Shown here one piece after another: positions 1 to 13,200 of a DNA stretch of 64,000 nucleotides. The translations under genes were made by a program, and so were the position numbers. This DNA comes from Saururus chinensis (taxonomy: Eukaryota > Streptophyta > Magnoliopsida > Piperales > Saururaceae), in assembly GCA_035235625.1 (NCBI GenBank), contig CP141143.1, forward strand, positions 41,525,178-41,589,177, in the 5' to 3' direction. Numbering within the stretch: position 1 is the stretch's first letter; the number at the start of each line of letters is the position of its first letter. The notes under the pieces are model-generated. The model was not told the DNA's origin, did no database searches, and worked only from the letters and a program-made list of their open reading frames with translations.

Positions 1-26
1 AAATGAAAAATGATTCGTATTTGTAA

Positions 27-460
27 TTAAGTAGCGCCTTTTCTGAGCATGTTGTCTTCAGGGTCTTTGGGAGCTTGTAGCATGTCAAAGGGGTGAGTAA
101 GATTTTTCTGACGAAGAATCTCAAATGGTGTCTTACCACTAGTTCTATTGACACTAGAATTATATGCAAATTCAAGTTGAGCTAGAATCAGATCCCACTG
201 GTTTGGCTTGTTTCTTGATATAGTTCTCAGCAGATTACCCAAAGTTCTATTGACTACTTCAGTTTGACCATAGAGTGTACCAAAAATGCTAAACTTGAGC
301 TGTGCCTAATCTATTCCATAATGTACCAAAAATGTCCCTGTGAGATGTAATGGATTTAGGAATGCCATGATGCTTTACAACCTGCTGAAAGAAAATCAAA
401 GCAATGTGAGAAGCATCAGATGCCCTATTACTGCTAGCACATAAACTTTAGCTTTAGTCT
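27..460 (-). pseudogene. Integrase core fragment (gypsy)
   Basis: The minus strand shows the end of an integrase core: a piece with HHGIPKSITSHRD around 330-380, then NRTSGKTPFEILR and QWDLILAQLEFAYNSS (27-242). The parts lie in different frames, so it is broken. Confidence 0.75.
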
Positions 461-591
461 TCAGCTCAGGTTGGAGGTTGTGCACCAACATGGTGGAAGC
501 ATCTTTCATTTTATCATGAGTTAAGTTGGGTTCTCCACTTCTTGGCAGCAACACAATCTTCACACTATGATGAATGGAGTATGTATTCTAC

Positions 592-789
592 TTAATGAAT
601 TGAGTCAACTATATATTGCCAAGACCTTCCTAGGAGGAGTTGGCAGGTTGATATATCTACAACATCGCACCAAATCTGAGCTCTATAATGTTTGCCTATG
701 GAGAAAGGCAACTTGCACCTCTCAACAATCTTTTTGTCTCCTACATCCTTTATTTTGCCAACAGAATATGGATGAGGGTGCTTCTCCAC
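592..789 (-). pseudogene. Retropepsin-like protease fragment (gypsy)
   Basis: The minus frame reads CKLPFSIGKHYRAQIWCDVV then CQLLLGRSWQY, the C-terminal half of the retropepsin-like domain found in many plant gypsy polyproteins. The D(T/S)GA catalytic part is not seen. Downstream on the minus strand the frame runs into integrase without reverse transcriptase. Confidence 0.65.
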
Positions 790-1449
790 CTATTTTTGCA
801 GGTTATTCTCACTACCCCTCCCCCCGCCCCCCCACTCTTTGACAATTCCTGTAGTCTGAAAGATGTAGAATGCTAAGGAATCAACACAACTTTCCTCACT
901 AGCATAGTGAGGGGATGTTTTCTTCAAAGGTTAAACCTTCATCTCCCTCAATCTCTTCATTTTCAGACTTATTTTATTCATCAGTAGTAGCTTCATCTTC
1001 TGCTAACATAATAGTGACTACAGTAGTAACTTCATCTTCTACTAACATATTAGTGACTACAGCAGCAGTTTTGTCAGCCTTCCTTAAAGGACATCGGCTG
1101 GTGACGTGTCCAGGTTCATGACACTTATAGAGGTAGCTGGAAATGAATAGGGATTTGACTTGGAAGAGGAAGTTGTTGCATTACATTTAGGCTGAGGCCC
1201 TCCTTGCTCAGGTCCGCCCTTCTTTACTGTTTGTGAGTTAACCTGTGGCTTAAACCTCTCCTGCGGTGTAGTACCAAAAGTATTTTTACCTGAACTGAAC
1301 TATTTACCCCCAAATTTGTCCACTTGTAATTCCACTCTACTTGCCATTTGAATGGTATTTGACAGAGTAAACACAGTATGTAAAGATACCCTTTTCTGGA
1401 TCTGAAGTTTCAATCCAGAAATAAATCTGGATACCAACTTCTGCTCAGA

Positions 1450-1960
1450 TTATGCAATGTCATTCCTAGCCACCAATTTTTGATATTCTGCAGTATAATC
1501 TGCAATTGATGTACTCTCCTGTCTGCATTCTTGGAAATGCCTAAACAGTACTTGTTTTAAGTCCATAGGTAGAAATTTATTTCTGAGTAAATTCTTCATT
1601 CTAGGCCAGGAGTTGATGGGATGTTTATCTTGTTTCATCCTACTAGTCAGCACTTGATTTCACCATGCTAAGGCACCATTCTTGAATGTGCAAGCAACCA
1701 GCTTCGCCTTCATGTCATTTGGAACTTCAGTGTAACCGAAATAGGTTTCCACTTCATATTCCCAATTAAGGAAAGCTTCAACCTGCATAGAACCAGTGAA
1801 ACTAGGCAGTTCCAGCTCTGGCTGAATTGATATTGGATTTGAGCTTCAAATCTATGGTTTCCAGGGGGTGTAACTACTTGCTTCAAAACTATGAAATTGC
1901 GGAAAGGCCTGATTTGGTGGACTTTGAACTTGCCTTCGCCTCCCATACACTTGTAGTGGT
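1450..1960 (-). pseudogene. Retrotransposon gag fragment
   Basis: Minus-strand translation shows the retrotransposon gag signature WPRMKNLLRNKFLPMDLKQV followed by FRHFQECRQESTSIADYTAE, the usual capsid-like region of gypsy gag. A TGA interrupts the frame just before residue 1 of the longest open piece (near 1655), so gag is broken. It lies between the LTR and the zinc knuckle, as expected. Confidence 0.8.
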
Positions 1961-2111
1961 GGTCAATGCCGTCCCTGATGCAAGGTGAGCTGCTGGGACT
2001 GCAACATTTGCTGCTGTCGCTGCGACATCTGTTCCATCAGCTGCTGGAGATTGTTGTCTTCTGTGTTGTTAGCCATCATAAAAGGTGGCTAAGCAGGCTC
2101 TGATAGCACTT

Positions 2112-2687
2112 TGATGGAAGAAGGATCAAAATCAGCACAGAAAAATGAAGGATCCAACTGAACTAAACCAATCTGGAAATTTGAATATCAAAAATTGAAC
2201 TTATAAACAAAAATGATTTACAAAGCTCAAATGAGCGATTCCTAAATCTACAGGAATTACAGAAGCATACTGGATCCACAGTACTCAGGAACTCAATTCC
2301 ATCAATTCTACAAGAGCAAAGCTCAGAAGATGAACACACAGGTTCAAATTTGAAAAGAGGAATCTAAATATTACTGAAATGAGAGACTCCATCCTATTTA
2401 GACTGGTCTGCTGATGAAGAAGAGTCTGGAAGTTGCTGTGCTGGAAGAGATCTGCTGAGCTGAGATTGATGGAGTGGGCCCACTTCTCTAACTAACTCAC
2501 TAACTGCTGTTGACTTTCTGTAGAGTTTAATTACTGAATTGCCCTTGACTTATTAGACTGCTACAAATGAAGTCATACTGCTCTGACTAAACTCCCCTCA
2601 CTAACAATTTGTTAAAGGTTATAACAGAATGAATCCAAGTACTCTGACCAAACTACCCTTACTAACAATCTGTTACAAGTCATAACA
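2112..2687 (-). repeat. LTR (5' LTR) of the left gypsy element
   Basis: The sequence beside the primer-binding site starts with TG at 2112 and ends with ...CATAACA at 2687, giving about 576 bases with the usual TG...CA ends. The partner LTR is outside the window, so the right boundary is inferred from the end motif alone. Confidence 0.5.
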
Positions 2688-3429
2688 ATAAATCCATGTA
2701 TATTTCCCTTTCTGTCCTTGTGCTTTAAATGAACAGCTGCAAGCTGTTTGACAAAATGTCTCAGCAGCACATCAGTGCTGAGATTTGTCCTACATCTTCT
2801 TGGCTCATTAAAGAGTGTGTCTTATTGGAAACATGCTGGGTTTCCACATGGAAGTCCTATATTATTTTACCATGTTACATAAACTATAAATTATATACAG
2901 TATATCATATTGGCATTGACTTGTGGAATCATAAACAAAGCCATGTTACTGATTATATATCATTTCCTATATTATTTGTTCAGTTTTTAAAATATATTAG
3001 ATCTTTATTCTGGTCCTTCACATCTCTGGCCTAATTACTCGACCTGAATGCAACTGACTCATTTGTCTTCTTACTCAGGACATGATGACAAACATGGACT
3101 CACTTTCTCACTCTCTATGTAGTTCTTTTGAGCTTCCATAGCTGGTCTTTTCTTTGCATAGGAAAATGCCTGGTGACCATGTTTGGCTGTAAATCCATTT
3201 CGTATCACCCTTCTTGCACTTCAATGGAATTTATTATTGAGGAAAAAAAATCATTCTTGTCGCAACTAAGCATCAGTTGTCATCATTTAAGCTTGGAATT
3301 TTTAGATCCTACATTGTAATGCATGCAGCGTGTTTGCCTTACTTTTTTTTTTCATTATGAATTCTCTTTGAATGCTAAAAGGCTTTATGTTTGATTAGTC
3401 GTTTTAAGTAGTTATATATTTTATTCCAG
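2688..3429. other. Intron sequence, nothing recognised
   Basis: AT-rich sequence between the gypsy LTR and the first visible FMT exon, ending in a normal acceptor (TTATTCCAG). It contains short unconserved open frames only. The conserved upstream FMT segment that precedes RYVHNN is absent here. Confidence 0.6.
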
Positions 3430-4235
3430 GTACGTACACAACAACATATTTTTTAGTTTTGCTGTGGATGCCGACCTTGGCCAGATGCCAAAAAATAATG
3501 CTTTGAGTGTTAAAGGAAAAACATATGTAGACCTGAAACGTCCGGAAAGCACGAGTTTTCTAGATAACTCTTCAGAAATACATTTGGGTGGTGAAAGTGA
3601 TAGCGGGCCTGAGTTCCATAAAATAGGCAGCTTCGAAATAGAGGAGCATCAACGGTCCACAGATGTGCTATCTAATATGAGCCCTGAGGCGCAGGTCGAC
3701 AGTGAACAAGCAACATATGCATCTGCTAACAATGACCTGAAAGGAACAAAAGCCTATCAGGAAGCTGATGTGCCTGGCCTCTATAATCTTGCTATGACAA
3801 TAATAGATTACCGAGGACACAGAGTGGTTGCACAGGTATGGACAACATACTTTTTGTCCTTTTTTATGAGCTGACCACCTGTTAGTTGCCTCCTACTGAA
3901 TGGTCCTCTTTTTGTGTCAAGAGTATCATACCTGGTATTCTGCAAGGAGATAAATCGGAGTCTCTTCTATATGGCTCTGTTGACAATGGGAAAAAAATTT
4001 GTTGGAATGAAGCATTTCATACCAAGGTATGGTCTTTGAGTTGTTTTCTCTTAAATATAATGGTTTCCCTTCTTACAAACTCCTATGTAATGGTGTTAAT
4101 TATATACTTCTAACAGGTTTTAGAGGCTGCAAAGCACCTTCACCTAAAGGAACACACAGTCCTTGATGGATATGGAAATGCCATAAAATTAGCAGCACCC
4201 GTTGAATGCAAGGGTATTGTTGGAAGTGATGATAG
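3430..4235 (+). CDS. FMT: FMT exons a-c (CLU region)
   Basis: Three exons (3430-3835, 3922-4026, 4117-4235) are separated by introns of 86 and 90 bases with GT-AG ends. The first begins within a codon, then [16 protein letters not shown], followed by a variable acidic Ser/Glu-rich stretch, and ends in YRGHRVVAQ. The second reads [11 protein letters not shown] then [16 protein letters not shown]. The third ends in [15 protein letters not shown] plus the first two bases of an Arg codon. These are the conserved blocks of the central CLU region. I found no upstream exon between 2688 and 3429, so the previous intron runs at least to the gypsy LTR at 2112-2687. Confidence 0.92.
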
Positions 4236-7200
4236 GTGATTACTTATGGAAGGCTGAGTTTATTTCTTCATTTCTATTATTTTCCTTCTTCCTATCATAC
4301 TAGTTACATGTGAAATTCTAATTATTCAGGGCTAGACGTGTGTAGCTTTTAACTTATTATATAGATTTCTGACTGCGTCTGTCCTTTAATGGGGATTTTT
4401 TTCTACAAATGATTGTTCATCTTTTTATTGTTTTTTTTTATTCTCTTGACTTCTGTTATTTGCAGTTGATGATTAGTTTACTGGTTGCAGTTTTCCTCGT
4501 CCTTGTACATTTGTTGCATAGTTTAATGGTTAACCATCTACCCAATGTTGGCCAATGATTAGGGTTAGCTTATTTTGAGAGATCACATTTGAGAGGCTTA
4601 TTTTAGATAATTATTTATTAACAATTAATATATGCTTGGTTACTAGGATATGAATCTAGATGTAATAATCCAAATTTTAGTATCAATTTATATAAATTTG
4701 ATGAAAAACAATACTGGCATTCAGTAGCTGTGTTGGGCTTATTAGAGGATAAGTCCCTCGTGAAGGGGAGTTGTCCACCACCTGAAAGTGGACATTCTAA
4801 GCCTAGCTAAAATTTCTTCTTCCTTCTACATGAAAGTTTGTTAAATCTCAGTGAAGAATTATCATTTCCAATTGGACGACCCATTAATTCAATTGGAGGA
4901 GAATTATAATTGGATAACTATTTTTGATTTTCACTGGAGACTGGGAATTGATGGGCTTTCTATAGGACCCATTTTACTGACAGGATTCATCACTACTTTA
5001 GCTACCTTAGCAGCCTGGCCGGTTACTTGAGATTCGCGATTGTTCTATTACCTGATGTTAGCAATGTACAGCGGTCAAATAGGCTCATTTTCTTCTCGAG
5101 ACGTTATACTTTTTTTCATCATGTGGGAGTTAGAATTAATTCCTGTTTACCTTCTTTTATCTATGTGGGGGGGAAAGCGCCTTTACTCAATGGGTATCAA
5201 GGCATTGGCCAATCGATCATGTTATTGTAGTTGCAGATGCAGGCCAGAAACCATTGAATATGAATATTGTTCAAGGTCAAAACGTGGTGGGCAAATGAAA
5301 CAACTTAGAGACCATGTTTTTATCATGAATCTGATCTATATTCAATGGTTTCTGGCCTTCACCGTTTGCTTTTGCAACAATGCCTGGAATGTCTGAGATT
5401 GCTTACCTTTGTGTTGGAGCTGGAGTTTGTGGAAGCGTTGTTCAAGGGAGCAATTGATCACATTGTAGCCTGATTTTTCAGTCCGGATTTTTCTGCATTT
5501 GGACTTATCACTGCGAGACATTTCTAAATAGGATTCTAGTGAGCGTGAAAGCTCTGGGGAACCTCTCTTATGCTGGTAAAGTCTCTTTAGTGTCTCTTTT
5601 TATTCCTCTATTATAAGCCACTTGAATCCTCTTATTCTTCTTTGCATCTTTGAGAGAGAACTTTCCCTTCTGCTTGGTATTGGTGAGAAAGTACTTGTAA
5701 CAATCCTTGTACTTGCTCTTGAAATTAGCAGATTGATTTTGGGCGAGGTTGCCTTGGTATCCCAGTAATGAATGTTCCAATTATATTAAAAAAATAATTT
5801 CATTGATACTAGGAAATATCCCTGACAAAATTTAACATTACTATGAAACTACTTGACTAAGAAGCTAGATTAGAATAAGTGAATCTACTAATCTGGCTCT
5901 ATTTAATTATAAAGGAGATGGTTCATAACGGAACTATACTTGTCTTTGGAATCTGGATGTTCGTCACCAGGGAAGACAATGATCAGTGATTCAAAGGAAG
6001 GCAGGGGAAAGGGAAGAGATAGGAAGGGAAGATCGATAGGTTGCGTTGGAGTCTGCACCAAGGGTGGGTTTTGCTGGAGTGCACACTGCCCGGAGGAGGG
6101 CTTCCAGAGTGCACACTAGGAGTCAGAGTTTTCACAGTGGAAGGAAACAACCTTCAGAAGTTGTCTTCAATAACTAGCGTAATCTATTCCTTTAATAAAA
6201 TTTGAGGCCTTTAAGTGGGTGTACATAAAGGTCTTTAAAAGAAGTTTAGTTATAATGGCAACCAGGATACAATCTCGTAAAACTCTTAGGAATAAAAATC
6301 TAAACTTATCCTACTAAAACTAAATTTCTGTAAAGTAGTAGCATTTATTTTAGCTTCGAACTCCTAATCCATATAAATTCCGAAATAAGCAAAGAAAAAT
6401 TTAAACATCTAGGGTCAATGTCTTGTGTCTGCATCAAGGGGAAGGAAATGGGGTTTAGGGCGGGGGAGGAGAAAGGGAAGGATGAGAATGTAAATATATA
6501 ATTTAGAGAAGAGGGAGAGAAGAACAAATAACAAGACTATCTATGTGTTCACTTACGTTTTTGGAGGCATACATTTGCTTATACAGGCTTAAAACTTATT
6601 CCTATTCTAATTATAATATAAGTTCAAGTCCTTTTGCAATTACAAAAAGAATCTTTTTAAGTTTCCCATCTTAATTTTAATAATACAAATTACTAATTCT
6701 AAATGCCCTGTTGGCTGTCATTTTTTCATGCTCCACCACTCTTTGCCCTTCAGATGTGTAAGTAGAAAACCATTATGTATATTATGTTCCTCCAAAATTG
6801 TCAAGAATTGCATCATCCTCAATAAGGAACACATGCATTGACTTGCAATTGTGCTCTCAGATTCTTTGCTTCTTAGGCACTACATGCTTATATGCATCAA
6901 TTTTGTAAGGATGGTATTAAAATTCTCGATGCAACTGGCTCAAAGCAGGGGTCAGCAAATTCTTGCCTACACATAGAGGGGACCCACCTTATATGTTGCC
7001 TAAAGCCTGTAGATGTCCTTCTGATAATGTAGCATCTTCTAGTAGGCAAAAAATGCTCTGGAGAGTTTTGGAAAGCCCGGGCATGTAATTTAGGCTTGTT
7101 GTGGGGCTGCAGGGTTCTCTGGATCCTCATACATCTCTTAACTCGCCCTAAAATGATGTGGGACTGACTTTCCAGGTCAGTTGTGCCCTCTTGGCCCTAT

Positions 7201-10200
7201 GAACCATATCAGCTAGCTTACTGGCAGTCTTCATAACCATGCATATGCTGCATGCTTGGTTGGGGTTGCAAGGGTAGGCTGTTGAAGAACCCATGCATAA
7301 TCGATCTTCTTGCAAGGTGGACCCACCTTTTGCTCAAGACCGAGCCCTAGGTCTCCTTGCACCTGCAAAGAAAGAGCATAGGCTGGTGGAGCTATGGAAG
7401 CCAGACCACAACTGGAAGATGCCTGGCAACTTTGGTCTTCTTCTGTGGATGCGATCCTCGTGGCGGTGGTGGCAATAATTGGAGAGACAGACCGTTGAAT
7501 AGAAGATCTTTGATTGAATGCAAGGGAGTGTTCCGTTCTGCGACTTACAACTTCGGTGATCCCCACAATACAAGTGGTTGCTGCCGTTGGTCTACTGCCA
7601 CCTATTGCACCAGCCTAGATGTAGTGGATGGTGTGGCCTAGACAATGAGGCCCCACCTTGGACTTCCTCTACTGCAGCTGTCAAGGACCTGTCTGTCATT
7701 TAGTTTGAGGCCTCTCTTTGAAAGTTGGTAGAAGTTTGTAAGATGCTACATGTGTCGCTTTGGGCCTGCTGACTAAATTTTCACGATCTTCTTTCTGAGG
7801 TTACACAAACGTGCATGGTTAATAAACTGAGGCAGGAGATGGTTAGATGAGACATTTGTTGGTGCTCTTATTGGCTGTCTATGAGAGGTTTTGGGGACTA
7901 ATGTCCACATTCTTCAGCCTCTGATGCTTGTCCAAGCCATTCCACTTGCTTGCATTTTGAAGACCAGCTCCACAAAATTACAACCATTTATCAAAGGTCC
8001 CTTGTTGTTCTATGACCCTACAATTATAACCACATGTCTTTGCAAAGTGGGCAACATCTAATCAATCCCAGGGTAAGTAAACTTAAAAGAAGTTTATGAG
8101 CAATTGAGCAAGAGTCTGATTTTATTCTGGCAAGCGATTTCCAAGGAGCACAAGTGCATGTCAATGGATGATTTCTTGCTTGATGATGATGCAGTTATTG
8201 ACGATGATGCTGGGGTGTTACCAATGCCAAGGTTGTCTAAATTGGTGTAGTTTTTTTTTACCTGACTTCTTGAGGGCAAGGTGTGGAGTAATAAGAGGTT
8301 AGGAATAATCGTTGCCTATGACACAAGTTGTGGGCCAAATTGTTAATGCTTGGTTAATTTGGAAGTTCTGTGATGTCGGGTGATGAGTTGATGACATTGT
8401 TGCGGTGTACGCATCGTTGGATGTTGTTGACGTCGGGGGCAAGGGATTCTACAGCGATGGTGTGGCTGCCAGGTGGTGATGTTGTTGGTTGGCTGGACCA
8501 CTAGATGCTACTGGAATTGTTGCTAAAACTGACAATGCCAAGTTACTTGATGGATTTGTGATGGTTGTAAGCATGCTAGTGGCCTCTTATTTGACACGTT
8601 TGTTTTCTAGATAGGAACCTTGATGGTCAAGTTGTGTTAATGATAGGATGATTGGGATTCTTGTTCATTCTTGCTCAACCAAAAATTGCCTACTCTAGCA
8701 ATAATTAATACAGACAAGAAGGGATTGGTTAAAATTAGGATGGAAAGGAATTAGAATTTGGGATAAGAAAGAAAAAAGAGGACAGAAAGAATGTGAGAAA
8801 AGGGATGCAGAGAGATGTAGACAGAGAAGGGGAGAAAGCAAGGCTACAATAATTCATTCATGGACTCCTTTATTAGCATACATCTGTTTATATAGAATCA
8901 AACCCTAATCCTACTCTAATTAGAAAAGTAGCAACTGTCTTACTGCAATGTACTGGTAAATCTTTATAGTTATCCTAAAATTACAAAAGAACTCCTTGTA
9001 AATAAAAAACCTGGTTTCTGTATTTCATTTAGTGTACTATGACATCTACCTTGAGAAAGAGGTCAGCAAAATCATTGCGTTATAAATTGTGAGACTACAA
9101 AGATTCAATTATAAGATGTTACAAGATAGCAATCTAGATGTCCTAATCTTAATCTTAATCGCGAGTGCCTTTTCCCAAGAATTTGAAGTCGGCGACCTGG
9201 ATCTTGTATCTCCGATTTTCCTGTTATGTGAAAACTTTTTAACAAGTGATAGCCATATCCTTTCTTATTAAGTCCATCTATGTCATCATAGGTCATCCTT
9301 TTCTACTTTTGGCCTCTTCAATTCGCATCCCCAACTTTTTTTTACCGGACATCCATTGGTTTTCATTATATATACTGGTAGTAAACGTGACTTATTCTTC
9401 CTATGCGTCTCCGGAAGGTGCTATCCTAAGTTATTGGTAATATAGTAAATTCTAAGATAAGAAGCTACAGGTAATATTCTAAAATCATCTGTCTATATAC
9501 ATTTGTGTATGTATATTGACTACTGTAATTCATAAGTTTGTTAAACTCATTAGGCTGCTAACTGAAGCTCTCCTAGGGAATGCTAGGGAACTATATAGTG
9601 TCACATAACTTAAATATTTAGGTCATGTCTGGATATGAATTCCCGGAAATCCTGTTTATTTACCCATTTAAGACTTTCTTTGCGGAGCTGGAATCTAGCA
9701 TCTTGGAGGTAAAATTCTAAATGTGATTTTGATCAAAATTTGGATTCTAGGTGACAGAATCCATTTGCCTTTTAAAAAGGCTGTTTGGGTTGGGATACAC
9801 AGGTTTACAAAAATAATCCTTCTTTGACAGACAGCCCATCTGTCCATGCACCTGAGATAAATTTGTTGAGCTTGGGATGCTGTGTGCCTGCCCCTCATGG
9901 ATCCAAATCTGTTTTAAAATATCAAATTTTGAAGAATATAAAAAAGCACAAATTCTTGCCAGAATTAGAATTTTAAATGAAATCTATTGTTTAGAATTTT
10001 TTTCAACCAAACTAGCTGTATTTCTTTCAGAATCTAGCTCCATGGGAGTTCTAAAATGGGTATATAAACAATATTGTGGTGCAATAAAAGGGAATCTATT
10101 TCCCATTTGGAATTTATTTGGAATATATTGTGGCTAATAGCCTTGAGGCACCTGTCAACACTAAAAGGCGTGCCATCATGCCTAATATTTTGACTTTCTG

Positions 10201-13200
10201 TATACCTAATTGATGAGATTCTAGTGCTTTTGAGGCATTTGAGGAGTTCCCTGCATTGAAGGGTGCCTTGAGGCTTTCCTCAAAATGCTTTTAAAGACAC
10301 GGTTCAGAGCAAGATGCACTTACGAAAGGTGACACCTTGGTTAAGACCATTCTTATACTACCTTGGTCTGAGGATAATGTCCAATTGTATAGTATATATA
10401 ATAAGGCCCGTATATGAAACAATGTGGACCACATGGTAATGGTTTTGTTTCCTTCTGCACCAGGATGAATGAATGTTAGCGGGTGTGTGTCAAACAAAAT
10501 TGGTGTCTTGAATGATTCTGGCCTTGCTAATGCAGGATTCTCTACCACCCCTAGAGCAAGTCAAACCGTATGCTGCATATGGCCACCCCTACAAGTGTAA
10601 GCACGTGGAATACTAGTCTTTGCCTGGCTGGTACCTTCTGCTGGATACACGTGGGAGCATACTATTATTGCCCGTTGACAGAAATCCTGGTGCTGCTAGG
10701 TCTTACTGGTTCAGTGACCCATCAATGAGAGGAGTATGTGAAACAAGTAAGCACCCAATTTACTAGGGAAGTGTTAATGGATGTAGCATATGGGTGCTCA
10801 ATGCTCACACACAAGCTTTTTATGGTGCAATTCTTTGGCACTCCTGTGCCATCTGATGTTGTCCAGCATGGAGTAACTGAATCACTTGTCCAGTGGAGTA
10901 GAACCAGCCACTAAAGCTGCTACGTGCCGTACCAAATGGTCATCTCACTGGACCATCAAGCTCAAGAAGGGTCTTTAAGTGCTGGGAAATGCATTGGGAA
11001 TATGCCATGGATGCACTGGGCTTCCTAAAACGTTCTCCAGTAGTGGCCATTGGATGTTGGCTTATTGATGTGTGATTGACATTACAGGTGAAGTATGAGA
11101 GGGCCATTGCACTAGGTTTTGACATGGTGGTTGGGGCATGCTTCCTGTACAGTGCTAGAGTATTAATAACAAAGTTATGTGAAACTATTTATAAATTACT
11201 CTTATTTCTTGTGACCCATGTGTGCTCCCATGGGTCATAACATTATTGTAATGAAAGAAATTGTGTTTTGTAGGCAGTATGGGGGTGATTAGAACCAAGG
11301 AATGAAATATCTTAGATATACCTGAGAGAGACATTTATTTGCCCCTTAACCAATAAAAGATATTGTGGAAGAGGATATATCCGCTGAAATATCTCAGATA
11401 TTGCTGATAACTGTCCCATTGAAAAAAGATCAGTTTTTCCCTTAAATCTGTCACCGAATATTATTTATATTTTATATGGCTGAATTCATATAGCAGAGCA
11501 TTGAGAAATAAAAGCAGAAAACTGATTGTTGCTCATGTAAAACTGTTGCAAAGATAAAATTCCGTCCATCTTTTGAGCAACAATCCATCTACTATCCAAC
11601 CTAATAACCCTGCTAGTGCCAACCTTTTCTTTCATCAATGCATACCACTACCATAGCCATCATTCTTGCTGCCATGCCCTTGCCATTACCACAGCTGCCA
11701 TGGCATACCCTACCACCACCATTGCAACAACTATATGGTAGTTGGATGCTTGGCTGGTAGAATGGATGGTATTCTATCTGTATGGCTATTTTTGGGAACG
11801 TGAATCAATTTTCTGCATTCATTCTCAAGGTTGTGTAATATGAATTTAACCATAGGTGATATAAAAATTGTTTGAGTTTTGTATTAGTTTCTAAATCTTA
11901 ATATATTCTTAGATTATCAAGATCTATGTTAAAAGGCCGTTTTCAGTCACTGATATCATTTTCGCCGATATATCTTCATAATATGCTACCTTTAGGTTTG
12001 CTATCTTCAAATCATGTTGCCAACTATGATTTGAACTCTTTTTAAGTAAGGCTATCATGTATTTTGAAGAATCTAGTGAATGATTTAAGTTAATTTCTCT
12101 CTCTCTCTCTGTTATGACCCATTTAGAAGACAGTTAGGAATAGTTTATTTTATTAATAGTTATGTAATTAGGGAGTTATTTGTAATTTTTATTTAATTGG
12201 TGATAATGAGCTTTTAGGTTAGTGTTTAAGCCCGTTTAGGAGTTCTATTTAATGTAAGGGCTACGCCCTAATTTTAATTAGTGAATGAATTAGTCTTTTG
12301 GTTATCCTTTTCTTCCCATCGTCTGAACTAATCTATTGTCCTCATTTCCCCCCTTTCATCCAAACCCTTCTCTCAACCCTAATTCCTTGTTCTCTTCGTC
12401 TGGCCTTCCCTATCATCACTTCTCAACCCTACAATTTCCTCCTAATATTCACCCATAGATCTAACGATCTACAAGATTGGTATCGGAGCCGTTCTTCCTG
12501 GAAATTACCATTGCTACAACTCTATTTTTTGAGATGTCAATCACATGGCAATTGTCTGTTGTGAGGCAGCAAGATGACCAGGCACTTGTCCATGTTACAA
12601 ACAGAGACTGGATTCACTCGCACTTCAAAGTTTAATTTTCTCTCAGTGGCAGATTTCTGGCTACTGATAGGCATGATCGCAACAGGGCAAACTATTCCAA
12701 TGTCGAGGGCCACTCTGTAGCAAGTTTCCCATTTGATCCCGGGGGTAGTCCTCTAGTGGATGACCACTCATCAAAGGGCCTTTCTGGAGCCCCCACCCCC
12801 ACCCCCACCGAAGCACCCACCTGATAACCCTCATCAGTGGCCTTCTTGGCGAGGGAGAAAGAGATGGCGGTCCGGACCTTCCTCGCCGAGAAAGATCTGC
12901 TGCCCTGCAATGGATAGCATGCCGGGCACAGGATTGGGCTCTTCCTCCTCCCGTCGCTGCTTAACGTCAAGAAATCTGGCCACCTTCCGCTCTTGCAACT
13001 GTGAGCAATACTAGATTTGCTTCGGGGCAGTGGTCAGGATCTTATGAGATTTTCTTTCCCCTCTGGTTACGATTTACCTAAATGGAACATCACTGCAATT
13101 CAGTGAAATCTTCAGCGGCAGGAATTTTGCTAGAGAAGACTTGGTGGAAAATTGGCTCTTCCTCGGCCCAAATTTCGGCTCTGGCTATTGGTTGGAGGGC

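Larger units (their letters stand above)
1..2687 (-). mobile_element. Ty3/gypsy retrotransposon, deleted, minus strand
   Basis: Read on the minus strand the order is LTR (about 2112-2687), primer-binding site (2093-2108, TGCTATCAGAGCC, close to the initiator-Met tRNA complement), gag (about 1450-1960), CCHC zinc knuckle (1083-1130, CYKCHEPGHVTSRCP), a retropepsin-like piece (592-789, CQLLLGRSWQY) and an integrase piece (27-460, QWDLILAQLEFAYNSSVNRT). Reverse transcriptase and RNase H are missing between protease and integrase, so the copy is internally deleted, and several stops interrupt it. The other LTR lies beyond the left edge. Confidence 0.8.

Noticed and set aside
4859-5190. Mitochondrial nad4 as origin of the organelle-like piece
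   Set aside because: The motifs [13 protein letters not shown] and [20 protein letters not shown] are those of plastid ndhD.
10940-11125. Minus-strand open frame starting [20 protein letters not shown]
   Set aside because: It looks mildly coding-like, but I recognise no family and it has no neighbouring exons, so no gene is called.
12692-12970. Minus-strand open frame of 92 codons with Gly/Val-rich repeats
   Set aside because: It is the complement of a Pro-rich CCCCCAC repeat inside the LTR element, with no recognised domain.
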